64,000 bases of DNA. Origin: Bacillota bacterium (lineage in GTDB: Bacteria; Bacillota; Clostridia; Lachnospirales; Lachnospiraceae). The notes under the pieces were generated by a model. The model was not told the origin of the DNA. It saw only the letters and a program-made list of their open reading frames with translations, and made no database searches. The DNA lies in contig JAEWMB010000037.1 in NCBI GenBank assembly GCA_023457255.1, forward strand, positions 183,709-247,708, written 5' to 3'. Position numbers and translations under genes: made by a program. Every line of letters starts with the position of its first letter. Position 1 is the stretch's first letter. This document shows, piece by piece, positions 27,604 to 34,385 of this stretch.

Positions 27604-27906
27604 AGTAAAATCTCCTTCCTAATTGTTTTATATCTGCATTTCGATATCATAAAAGTATATGCCTTAAACCGAATCATTTTGTTGTTTCTAAAACCATTAT
27701 ACCTCTCTCTAACTAATTTATCTGTGATTAAGTCACCATCGCATCCCATCTTTTTAGCGATTTCTTCTCTTTTTTTCAAAGAATATGATATAATAAGACT
27801 GCCGGACCGAAGGTCTGTATAGATCACGATCAGGAATTCTCACTTTAAATTTATGGGAACTGAATGGCAACCGTGATAATATCGATAAGAAAGAAAGGGA
27901 TATCAA
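27604..27906. promoter_or_regulatory. Divergent promoter region of trxA and merR-like gene
   Basis: 303 bp without a convincing gene. An 80-codon minus-strand frame here has no recognisable product. Around 27760-27800 AT-rich sequence includes GATATAATAAG, a candidate -10 for the rightward MerR gene. Confidence 0.45.
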
Positions 27907-28293
27907 ATGAGTTATAGTATAAAACAAGTTTCCGAGCAAACAGGCTTATCCGAGCATACTATCCGCTATTATGACCGCGAGGGCTTACTTCCCCTATTAA
28001 AAAGAGAGGATACAGGGAAACGTTCTTTTTCTGAAAATGATATACAATGGCTTGGTCTCATCTGCTGTTTAAAAAGCTCCGGAATGTCCATAGAAAAAAT
28101 CAAAGAATTTATGTACTTATGTCTAAAGGGAGAAGAAACCTGCGAGCAAAGGAAAGAAATGCTAGAATTACATAAAGCTTATATTTTAGAACAGATCCAG
28201 TCCTTAAACCGCAGCCTTTCCACCATTGAATATAAAATCGACCATTATAAAGAGATTGGTGTCTTTCATCTTGATGCTTTTCCTTTTAACTAA
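27907..28293 (+). CDS. MerR-family transcriptional regulator
   Basis: A 128-residue MerR-type activator/repressor. The N-terminal winged helix shows SYSIKQVSEQTGLSEHTIRYYDREGLLP and GKRSFSENDIQWLGLI, followed by a long dimerisation helix that ends in LSTIEYKIDHYKEIG. Two cysteines (CLKGEETCEQR) sit at the start of the helix. This layout resembles regulators of the thiol/aldehyde subgroup, but I cannot assign an effector. It stands between trxA and the rhodanese gene. Confidence 0.92.
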   Translation: MSYSIKQVSEQTGLSEHTIRYYDREGLLPLLKREDTGKRSFSENDIQWLGLICCLKSSGMSIEKIKEFMYLCLKGEETCEQRKEMLELHKAYILEQIQSLNRSLSTIEYKIDHYKEIGVFHLDAFPFN

Positions 28294-28471
28294 AGAAATT
28301 TTTTTGCTTTTGATGTAATAATATTTCGTATTTTCCAGCTGCTTATGAGAAATTGCCTTTTCAAAATATGTCTGAAATTAAGAAAAAACAATTCGCGGAT
28401 GTTTCTTGCTTAATAAAGAAAGGTTGTTACTAAATCTCTTAAGCAGCAGATTAAGGTTAAATTACATAAAC

Positions 28472-28915
28472 TTATTTAACAATATCATATTTCCAGTCTA
28501 TGATGCCTCCAAACTCATAAACATTGATATACCCAAGATCAGCTAATTCTTGACTTGCTATCTTGCTCCTTCGTCCGCTGCGGCAATAGACCAGTATCCT
28601 TTTTTCTTTCTCCGGTAATACTTCCTTTGCACGTTCTTTAATTTCATCCACCGGTAAAAGGATCGCAGCCTCGATATGTCCTTCCGTATATTCTTCTTCC
28701 GTACGGACATCTAAAATAACCAGCTCTTCTGCAGAATCCATCATATCTTTTGCTTCACTTTGTGTAATTTCCATATAGTTCTGCTGCTTCACACCGGTTT
28801 CCTCCATCGGTACTCGCTGCTTTTTTAAGCAGCCCGTTAGTATCATAGCTCCTGTCAGCATGAGGGATAGATAAGTAACCCCTTTTCGTAAAGAGAACCC
28901 TGCTTTTTCTTTCAT
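28472..28915 (-). CDS. Rhodanese-like lipoprotein
   Basis: 147 residues with a signal peptide ending in lipobox MILTGC (lipidated Cys near 29). A single rhodanese domain follows (about 48-147) with LDVRTEEEYTEGHIEAA and the active-site loop CRSGRRSK. By family, it transfers sulfane sulfur or acts on persulfides outside the cytoplasmic membrane. It is transcribed toward the MerR gene, and the CcdA gene runs away from it. Its position suggests involvement in extracytoplasmic thiol chemistry. Confidence 0.92.
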   Translation of the reverse strand: MKEKAGFSLRKGVTYLSLMLTGAMILTGCLKKQRVPMEETGVKQQNYMEITQSEAKDMMDSAEELVILDVRTEEEYTEGHIEAAILLPVDEIKERAKEVLPEKEKRILVYCRSGRRSKIASQELADLGYINVYEFGGIIDWKYDIVK

Positions 28916-29148
28916 AAAATCCCTCCTTGATTCTTCTAAATTTAGCTGAATTTATTGTAACAGACCAAAGTGAAAACGTATGTGACTTAATCACAGTAAT
29001 TTAATATGAATTCTGGTAAAATGATTTACACTAGGCGAGCAATCATGTAAAATAAAGAAACTAGCCTTAGCAAACAGGTAAAAGTATTCTTTACGAAATT
29101 GACTTTGTTCGAATAAGGAAAGAAATGAAATAACATGAAAGGAGAATT

Positions 29149-29817
29149 ATGCAGTATATTATAGCCTTTTTAGAAGGTATTATTACATTTATATCCCCTT
29201 GTTTACTACCTATGCTGCCACTTTATATTACTTATATAGCAGGACAGCCTGATACCAGGACCAAAGGCGGCACCTTGAAAAACGCCCTTTTGTTTATTTC
29301 CGGTTTTTCCACTACCTTCGTCCTGATGGGTGCTTTTGCCGGAACACTGGGCAGGTTTCTCATCCGATACCAAACTGCAATTAACATTACATCCGGCATC
29401 TTCTTGATTTTATTGGGTCTTAGTTTTATTGGTATTGTAAGAATTCCAATCTTTCGCGGAATGAATAATCCGAAGCTAAATAAAACAAAAAGCCAATCCA
29501 TTGCCGCATTTCTTTTTGGTATTCTCTTTTCCATCGGCTGGACTCCTTGTGTAGGTGCTTTTCTTGGTTCTGCCCTGGTTATGGCTGCACAAACCGGAAG
29601 TACAGCAAAAGGAATTCTCATGTTACTTATGTACGCACTTGGTTTAGGTCTGCCATTTTTGTTAAGTGCATTATTAATTGACCAATTAAAGTCTGCCTTT
29701 GATTTTTTAAAAAGGAATTCGGGAAAGATTTCTTATATCTCGGCAGGACTATTAATATTGATGGGGATACTGTTCCTAACAGGTGCATATAGTGCAGTAT
29801 TTTCCTTTTTACAATAA
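29149..29817 (+). CDS. CcdA/DsbD-type thiol-disulfide transmembrane protein
   Basis: 222 residues with six predicted membrane spans and the two conserved cysteines: ISPCLLPMLPLY (about residue 18) and SIGWTPCVGAFLG (about 133). By family, it carries electrons from cytoplasmic thioredoxin across the membrane to an extracytoplasmic thioredoxin-like partner. The partner gene starts 17 bp downstream with its own GGAGG, so the two form an operon. No cytochrome c maturation genes are present here, so the partner is more likely a general thiol-disulfide protein. Confidence 0.94.
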   Translation: MQYIIAFLEGIITFISPCLLPMLPLYITYIAGQPDTRTKGGTLKNALLFISGFSTTFVLMGAFAGTLGRFLIRYQTAINITSGIFLILLGLSFIGIVRIPIFRGMNNPKLNKTKSQSIAAFLFGILFSIGWTPCVGAFLGSALVMAAQTGSTAKGILMLLMYALGLGLPFLLSALLIDQLKSAFDFLKRNSGKISYISAGLLILMGILFLTGAYSAVFSFLQ

Positions 29818-29833
29818 AAATTTAGGAGGTTTT

Positions 29834-30466
29834 ATGAAAAATAAAAAAGTACTATGGATACTTGCAGTATTTGTTCTTCTCATTGTTGGAGCGTCTGTTC
29901 TTTATCAGAATCTCTCGAAATATTATGCAGAACGTGAAGAGGAAAATGAGATAAAACAGCAGGCAAGTATTACCCCAACCACAGAACCGGCGGATAGTTC
30001 CGGTAATTCACCGGAGCTATCCATAACAGCAGCTCCTGAACCGACAAAACAACCGGCGATAGATTTTTCCATGCAGGATATCAATGGAAATACCGTATCC
30101 CTTAGTGACTATTACGGAAAACCTATTGTTTTAAATTTCTGGGCAAGCTGGTGCGGTCCATGCAAGAGTGAAATGCCGGAGTTTAATACGGTTTATCTTG
30201 ATCTAAAAGACGATGTGAATTTCCTTATGGTTGATATGGTAGACGGATTTCAGGAAACCATTAACAAGGGCAGTAAATTTATTGAAGATAACGGATATGA
30301 ATTTCCTATATTTTTTGATGTAGACCAAGAAGGAGCTTATTCCTATAGTGTGTATGCCATACCTTCCACGGTATTTATTGATAAAGACGGTAATATAGCA
30401 AACTACTATCAGGGTGCTATCTCAGAATCAGTTCTTAGAAGAGAACTAGAAGCATTATCTAAATAA
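29834..30466 (+). CDS. TlpA-like membrane-anchored thioredoxin
   Basis: About 210 residues: one N-terminal membrane anchor (about 5-25), a Thr/Pro/Glu-rich linker, then an AhpC/TSA-TlpA domain with VVLNFWASWCGPCKSEMPEF-type active site (WCGPC), and AIPSTVFIDKDG carrying the cis-Pro. I start at the ATG at 29834, behind AGGAGG, not at the upstream in-frame 29783. It would reduce disulfides outside the cell using electrons from CcdA. The end of its coding frame overlaps the remnant of an AraC gene in another frame. Confidence 0.93.
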   Translation: MKNKKVLWILAVFVLLIVGASVLYQNLSKYYAEREEENEIKQQASITPTTEPADSSGNSPELSITAAPEPTKQPAIDFSMQDINGNTVSLSDYYGKPIVLNFWASWCGPCKSEMPEFNTVYLDLKDDVNFLMVDMVDGFQETINKGSKFIEDNGYEFPIFFDVDQEGAYSYSVYAIPSTVFIDKDGNIANYYQGAISESVLRRELEALSK

Positions 30467-30467
30467 A

Positions 30468-30722
30468 TTAGCTGCTTGTTTTGAAAAAAGGCCTGCCCAG
30501 CTCTCTCATTTGTTTTATAAAAACTTAGGAATTCGGCCAATCGAATATTTAATACGGCAAAGATTAGAAAAAGCCACCGAGCTGTTAAAGCAGGGTGACT
30601 CCGTACAGTTGGCTGCATCAAAGGTTGGTTACGAGGATGCCTTATACTTTAGCCGGTTATATAAAAAATACTATCATCTCCGTCCAAGTGAAGTAAAAGC
30701 CTGTAACAGAGTAGTATGTTAG
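30468..30722 (+). pseudogene. AraC-family regulator, C-terminal remnant
   Basis: Directly after the TlpA-like stop, an open frame encodes about 84 residues of an AraC/XylS DNA-binding domain. It shows LAACFEKRPAQLSHLFYKNL, PIEYLIRQRLEKATELL and the second helix-turn-helix AASKVGYEDALYFSRLYKKYY. The ligand-binding N-terminus and the start of the first helix are missing, and no ribosome binding site with ATG exists. The frame is uninterrupted, so the loss was probably an abrupt deletion joined to the end of the TlpA-like gene. Confidence 0.75.
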
Positions 30723-31193
30723 TTATCTCCACCACTCAGGTACCGCTCTTTTTGTATAATGTTTCAGGTGTCCTTTGTATTGAATAAAAAATTGCCGGTA
30801 TGCATCAATCAGAGCAAGGTTTTTTAAATCTTCCGGAACACATTTCACAAATGGCAATAACCCTCCTGGGGTTTCTACCGGTACCGGTAAATTACGTATC
30901 AAATCAATCGATTTATGCTGTCTTCCTCCATATCGAAAACTGTATTCTTCTCCAAGTTTGATTGTATATTCTTTTAGCCACAGCCAGTTTTCCCTGGAAC
31001 TATAAGCCCATATTGTACAGGGGTGCTTAAGATGTGTAGCTTTATATAACTTTAGTCCCTCTATCGGATACCTTAATGCATAGAAAGCAGCACACAGCAT
31101 CTGGGCGGATTCAACCGGCATCTTCACCACATGCTTATCCGGTAGATACTCAATACTTTTGTTTATGTCTTCATCAAGTATAAATAAATTCAT
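30723..31193 (-). CDS. Conserved uncharacterised protein, DKHVVKM family
   Basis: 156 residues from the ATG at 31193, which follows GGAGG at good spacing. The sequence contains LDEDINKSIEYLPDKHVVKM, ESAQMLCAAFYAL, HPCTIWAYSSRENWLWL and a C-terminal VPEWWR. These blocks are familiar from proteins of phages and some bacteria that carry DKHVVKM and a final PEWW; no function is established as far as I know. Conserved His, Lys and Glu residues suggest an enzyme or nucleic-acid protein, but this is a guess. It is convergent with the AraC remnant. Confidence 0.7.
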   Translation of the reverse strand: MNLFILDEDINKSIEYLPDKHVVKMPVESAQMLCAAFYALRYPIEGLKLYKATHLKHPCTIWAYSSRENWLWLKEYTIKLGEEYSFRYGGRQHKSIDLIRNLPVPVETPGGLLPFVKCVPEDLKNLALIDAYRQFFIQYKGHLKHYTKRAVPEWWR

Positions 31194-31241
31194 AAATTCC
31201 TCCATATGCCGTACATACAAATCTTGGGCTTACTTCTTTAG

Positions 31242-31330
31242 TTAAAACTAGCTTGCCTTTACTCAGAAGTTAATAACAAGCCTGCCTTTATTCTGAAACT
31301 TAAACTAGCTTGCCTTTACTTAACCTTTAA
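31242..31330. repeat. Three imperfect 28-31 bp tandem repeats
   Basis: Units begin near 31242, 31270 and 31300. Each carries a TTAA(A)ACTAGC-like start and the block GCTTGCCTTTACT or GCCTGCCTTTATT. They sit between the start of the leftward DKHVVKM gene and the TPP riboswitch. No protein frame explains them. Confidence 0.6.
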
Positions 31331-31495
31331 AATCAATCTTTTAAGAAGTAACATTTCTACTTGACATTAGCCGGATAACTTGCTATAGTAACCATGGAAT
31401 CAAAAGGAAATGCTATTTAGAGTGTATACTAAAATCGATGTCTCTATCCTGCACTCCATTGATTACATAGAAATAAACAACTGTATATTGTATTG

Positions 31496-31632
31496 CTAGG
31501 GGTGCCTCTTAGGCTGAGAAGTAAAATATCTACTGACCCTTATTACTTGATCCAGTTAGTACTGGCGTAAGGAAGCACTTAACGTCCTCCGAAGCAATCA
31601 CAATTTACTGTGAAACTAAAGGAGGTTTTTTT
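31496..31632 (+). promoter_or_regulatory. TPP riboswitch (THI box)
   Basis: The aptamer (31496-31577) has the conserved blocks GGGGTGCC, GGCTGAGA, ACCCTTATTACTTGATCCAG, and TACTGGCGTAAGGAAGC. In the expression platform CCTCC (31586-31590) can pair with the ribosome binding site GGAGG (31621-31625), with flanking AAC/GTT pairing. No terminator stem with a T run lies before the ATG at 31633. I infer translational control: thiamine pyrophosphate binding blocks thiT translation. Confidence 0.94.
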
Positions 31633-32298
31633 ATGCGTGACTTGTTCATTAAATCTATTGATGGAGAATACGCTTTAACAGCACTTAGCTATATTTTTTT
31701 AGTAATCTTACTCGTTGCTTTAATTGTCGCAGCTTCTTTCTTTGCAAAGAATAAAAATACAAAGAAGATGCCAACCAAACAATTGGTATTTTGTGCTATT
31801 GCGATGGCTCTGGCACTTGTAACTTCTTATCTTGAAGTATATTCTTTTCCATTTGGCGGCTCTGTAACTTTATTTAGTATGTTATTTATCTGTTTGATTG
31901 GTTACCTTTATGGTGCAAAAACAAGTATAATTGTGGCTGTAGCATATGGTATCCTTCAATTTATCATAAAACCATACATCTATCATCCGGCTCAAGTTCT
32001 TGTAGATTATCCACTTGCCTTTGGTGCTTTAGGTTTATCAGGTTTCTTCTACAAAAGTAAAAATGGATTATTAAAAGGGTACCTTGCAGGTATTACAGGA
32101 AGATGGGTATTCGCTACCTTGTCCGGTTTTATCTTTTTTGGAGCCTATGCCTGGGAAGGCTGGAATCCGCTTTTATACTCAATGGCTTATAATGGTGCTT
32201 ATATCTTTGCAGAGGGTATCGCAACCATAGTAATAATTTCTCTTCCATTGGTACAACATGCCTTTGAGCAAGTAAAGAAAATGTCGCTGCAAGACTAA
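31633..32298 (+). CDS. thiT: Thiamine transporter substrate-binding membrane protein (ECF S-component)
   Basis: 221 residues with about six membrane spans. Its closing half shows YIYHPAQVLVDYPLAFGALG and a region with WEGWNPLLYSMAYNGAYIFAE, recognisable ThiT features with aromatic residues that bind thiamine. It works with a shared energising ECF module (two ATPases and EcfT) that must be encoded elsewhere. The TPP riboswitch directly upstream independently supports thiamine uptake. The first membrane span (about 20-42) is an N-terminal addition compared with the shortest ThiT proteins. Confidence 0.93.
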   Translation: MRDLFIKSIDGEYALTALSYIFLVILLVALIVAASFFAKNKNTKKMPTKQLVFCAIAMALALVTSYLEVYSFPFGGSVTLFSMLFICLIGYLYGAKTSIIVAVAYGILQFIIKPYIYHPAQVLVDYPLAFGALGLSGFFYKSKNGLLKGYLAGITGRWVFATLSGFIFFGAYAWEGWNPLLYSMAYNGAYIFAEGIATIVIISLPLVQHAFEQVKKMSLQD

Positions 32299-32313
32299 CT
32301 CCCCCCATTTACT

Positions 32314-32342
32314 GCTGTTCTAAACTTTAGTTTAGGACAGCT
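32314..32342 (+). terminator. Terminator of thiT
   Basis: GCTGTTCTAAACT pairs with AGTTTAGGACAGC (one G-U pair) across a 2-3 base loop, followed by seven T. Confidence 0.92.
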
Positions 32343-32538
32343 TTTTTTCGTTTACAAATACACTTTCATTTTTTAATATCTATTTTTCGCTTTTGATATT
32401 CCGCAATTATCTATGTTATTTTCTGTTAGTTTTGCATTTAACTTTTACTTAACTTTTTATAAAAAACTGAAACTTTTTTCCATACATTCTCGTCTAATAC
32501 TTAGAAGTAATGGTCGGTTTTCTTAATACATAATATAA

Positions 32539-32704
32539 CTTATCAGAAGCTGTGAAGCAGATCCTGATAAAAGGTGCAGACTATGCACCGCTAAATCGGA
32601 TTATTGAAACAAGAATTTGTTTTAATAACATAACCTATCAGAAGGTGCGAACTATACACCATCAATCGGATTATCGGAATATGCTTTAATTCCAATAAGA
32701 TAAG
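32539..32704 (+). ncRNA. Candidate structured RNA: tandem two-hairpin module
   Basis: Two aligned copies about 71 bp apart (from 32571 and 32642) share AAGGTGC-RR-ACTAT-R-CACC, then AATCGGATTAT and later AATAA-S-ATAA. Each copy has hairpin 1 (GGTGC/GCACC; GGTG/CACC) and hairpin 2 starting in TTAT and ending in ATAA. The apical part of hairpin 2 is AAACAA/TTGTTT in copy 1 but GGAAT/ATTCC in copy 2: paired in both, different in sequence. A degenerate relative, TATCAGAAGCTGTGAAGC, precedes copy 1, and CTTATC/GATAAG could close the whole element. It ends about 36 bp before a lipoprotein gene. I recognise no known riboswitch class; a tandem riboswitch or protein-binding leader is possible. Confidence 0.5.
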
Positions 32705-32739
32705 ACCAACTTACGCTTGAATAAAGGAAAGGAAAGGTT

Positions 32740-33147
32740 GTGAATGACATGAAACAAAAGACTTTATTATTACTCTCTTTCTTGTTTACTGCTTTCTTAG
32801 CTTCCTGTTCTAAAACAAAAGATATTAGTTTGGCAGCAATTCAGGCACAAGATATTGAATCCATTACCCTACTGTCTCTGCTGCCTGGTGATATTATACA
32901 GATTCAGGATACAAAGGATTTAAATCAGCTTATAACAACAATACAAAACCTTCCCCTTCATCAAGAGATTACATATTCTATGACATTTGATGAGAATTTA
33001 GTTCAATATACCCTGCAAAGTAATAATAACATAGAAATCACCATTTCCATTCAGGCACCGTATGTATGCATTAATGATGTCTGGTATCTAAGTGACTATA
33101 CTGCATGTGATCAATTAAAAGAGAAGGCTAATGAGCTATTTCATTAG
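32740..33147 (+). CDS. Small lipoprotein of unknown function
   Basis: 135 residues. A signal peptide with lipobox FLASC (Cys near 23) precedes a short soluble domain with alternating hydrophobic strands (IESITLLSLLPGDIIQIQD, YTLQSNNNIEITISI). Gene start is a GTG at 32740 behind GGAAAGG; the ATG at 32749 lacks a well-spaced site. I do not recognise the family. The candidate structured RNA sits in its leader, and its terminator overlaps its last codons. It is likely attached to the outer face of the membrane. Confidence 0.75.
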   Translation: MNDMKQKTLLLLSFLFTAFLASCSKTKDISLAAIQAQDIESITLLSLLPGDIIQIQDTKDLNQLITTIQNLPLHQEITYSMTFDENLVQYTLQSNNNIEITISIQAPYVCINDVWYLSDYTACDQLKEKANELFH

Positions 33148-33157
33148 CCTTTTTTTA
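33124..33157 (+). terminator. Terminator overlapping the end of the lipoprotein gene
   Basis: AAGGCTAATGA pairs perfectly with TCATTAGCCTT and is followed by T. The stem includes the last codons and the TAG stop at 33145-33147. Confidence 0.9.
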
Positions 33158-33242
33158 GTATATTCCTAAACTTTTGTTTTACTCCTCAATAAACCGGTTC
33201 TCTCTTCGAGACAAGCTGTAAAAAAATTTTAGTTTCTAAAAA

Positions 33243-33860
33243 TTATATAAATCTTTGCAGCAGACGCTTAAATAATTTCGTAAAATATTGAATACTTGGC
33301 CCCGCTGACAAAGCGGTGATTAAGGTTATAACTCCTACTTTTCCTCCAAGGAAGAATCCGATTGTAACAAGAAGAAAATCAAAGCATACTTTAGTTTTAC
33401 CAAAGCCCCAAGGAAGGTGATTATTAATAGTCATTACCAAACCGGTAAAGGGATCCAAACCGATATCTACCGTGATATAGATGGATACACCCACATAAAT
33501 TAATAAACAACCGAAAAAAGCACCAAGCCCTCGGTTTAGAACGGTATTACCATTAAATATTTTCTGAAATAAAAAAGTACCAAGATTGACAAATGTACCA
33601 AATGGAATAATATATACTGCGGTCCCAATGTTTACATAACGCCTGCCAATAAAAAAAAGTAAAATGATAATGCTATAGTTTACAACATTTGATATCAAAC
33701 CTAAGCGTGATACCGGAAGAGAAAGAACATTTCTAACACCGTCATACAGTAGGGCAACAGGGTCATTTCCGAATAACGATACAGCATTGAAGCCGACTCC
33801 GACCCCAATAAATAAAATTCCTATCAAAGCGAGTAATAGTTTAATCCAGAACTTTTTCAT
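33243..33860 (-). CDS. YczE/YitT-like integral membrane protein
   Basis: 205 residues with about five membrane spans. Features matching the YczE-type family are a start in GVGVGFNAVSLFGNDPVALLYDG, then IPFGTFVNLGTFLF and DIGLDPFTGLVMTI. Homologues are uncharacterised; the GxDP motifs recur twice, suggesting an internal duplication of the fold. It follows the ArsC/Spx-like gene by 12 bp, so the two are probably one transcript. No transport substrate can be inferred. Confidence 0.8.
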   Translation of the reverse strand: MKKFWIKLLLALIGILFIGVGVGFNAVSLFGNDPVALLYDGVRNVLSLPVSRLGLISNVVNYSIIILLFFIGRRYVNIGTAVYIIPFGTFVNLGTFLFQKIFNGNTVLNRGLGAFFGCLLIYVGVSIYITVDIGLDPFTGLVMTINNHLPWGFGKTKVCFDFLLVTIGFFLGGKVGVITLITALSAGPSIQYFTKLFKRLLQRFI

Positions 33861-33872
33861 GTGCCATCCTTC

Positions 33873-34214
33873 CTAGCTTGAGTAACCCCATGTTTTCCAT
33901 ATTTCAGGACAATAACCTATGGTTGCCTTTGAACCATTACGCACAATTGGAGTTTTATAATATTTCGGCATCTCCATCAGTTTTTCTATCTGATCTTCTA
34001 AAGAGAGATATTGAAGCATGCAATAATCTTTTAATGATTTATCAATCATAGGCTCAAAACCACCCAAAGCGTTGGATATACTATGGAATTCCCCTTTACT
34101 TAAGCCTTTGCTTAGGATGTCAACCAATTGATATTTTACTCCTCTTTCTTTAAAGTATCTCTCTGCCTTTTTTGTGTCAAAACATTTCGACTTACCAAAT
34201 ATCTGAATATTCAT
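33873..34214 (-). CDS. ArsC/Spx-family thioredoxin-like protein
   Basis: 113 residues of the ArsC-like fold. One N-terminal cysteine in SKCFDTKKAERYFKERGV (residue 11) stands where ArsC has its catalytic Cys, and the partner position Cys+3 found in Spx is Thr here. The C-terminal block PIVRNGSKATIGYCPEIWK is the substrate/redox region. Without the Arg triad of arsenate reductases I would not call it ArsC. It is transcribed with the membrane protein gene downstream and divergent from the NERD gene. Confidence 0.85.
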   Translation of the reverse strand: MNIQIFGKSKCFDTKKAERYFKERGVKYQLVDILSKGLSKGEFHSISNALGGFEPMIDKSLKDYCMLQYLSLEDQIEKLMEMPKYYKTPIVRNGSKATIGYCPEIWKTWGYSS

Positions 34215-34286
34215 AAAATACCTTTTCCCTTTCTATATAGATAATAAACATTCTTTACGTTCTTTATAAAACAAGTAATATTTTAC

Positions 34287-34315
34287 ATGACATAGGATTT
34301 CACCTATTGTATAAT
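34287..34315 (+). promoter_or_regulatory. Sigma-A-type promoter of the NERD gene
   Basis: ATGACA (34287-34292), a 17-base spacer, then a perfect TATAAT (34310-34315), about 70 bp upstream of the ATG at 34386. Confidence 0.6.
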
Positions 34316-34385
34316 AGAAATTAAGTATAACTATACCGAATGTGATCTTGTTTGTCTATGTTCTTTTTCAGGGGGAGGGGTTAAA

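Noticed and set aside
27585..27827. 80-codon minus-strand frame overlapping the thioredoxin start
   Set aside because: It overlaps trxA and the divergent promoter region, and its residues show no coding pattern or family.
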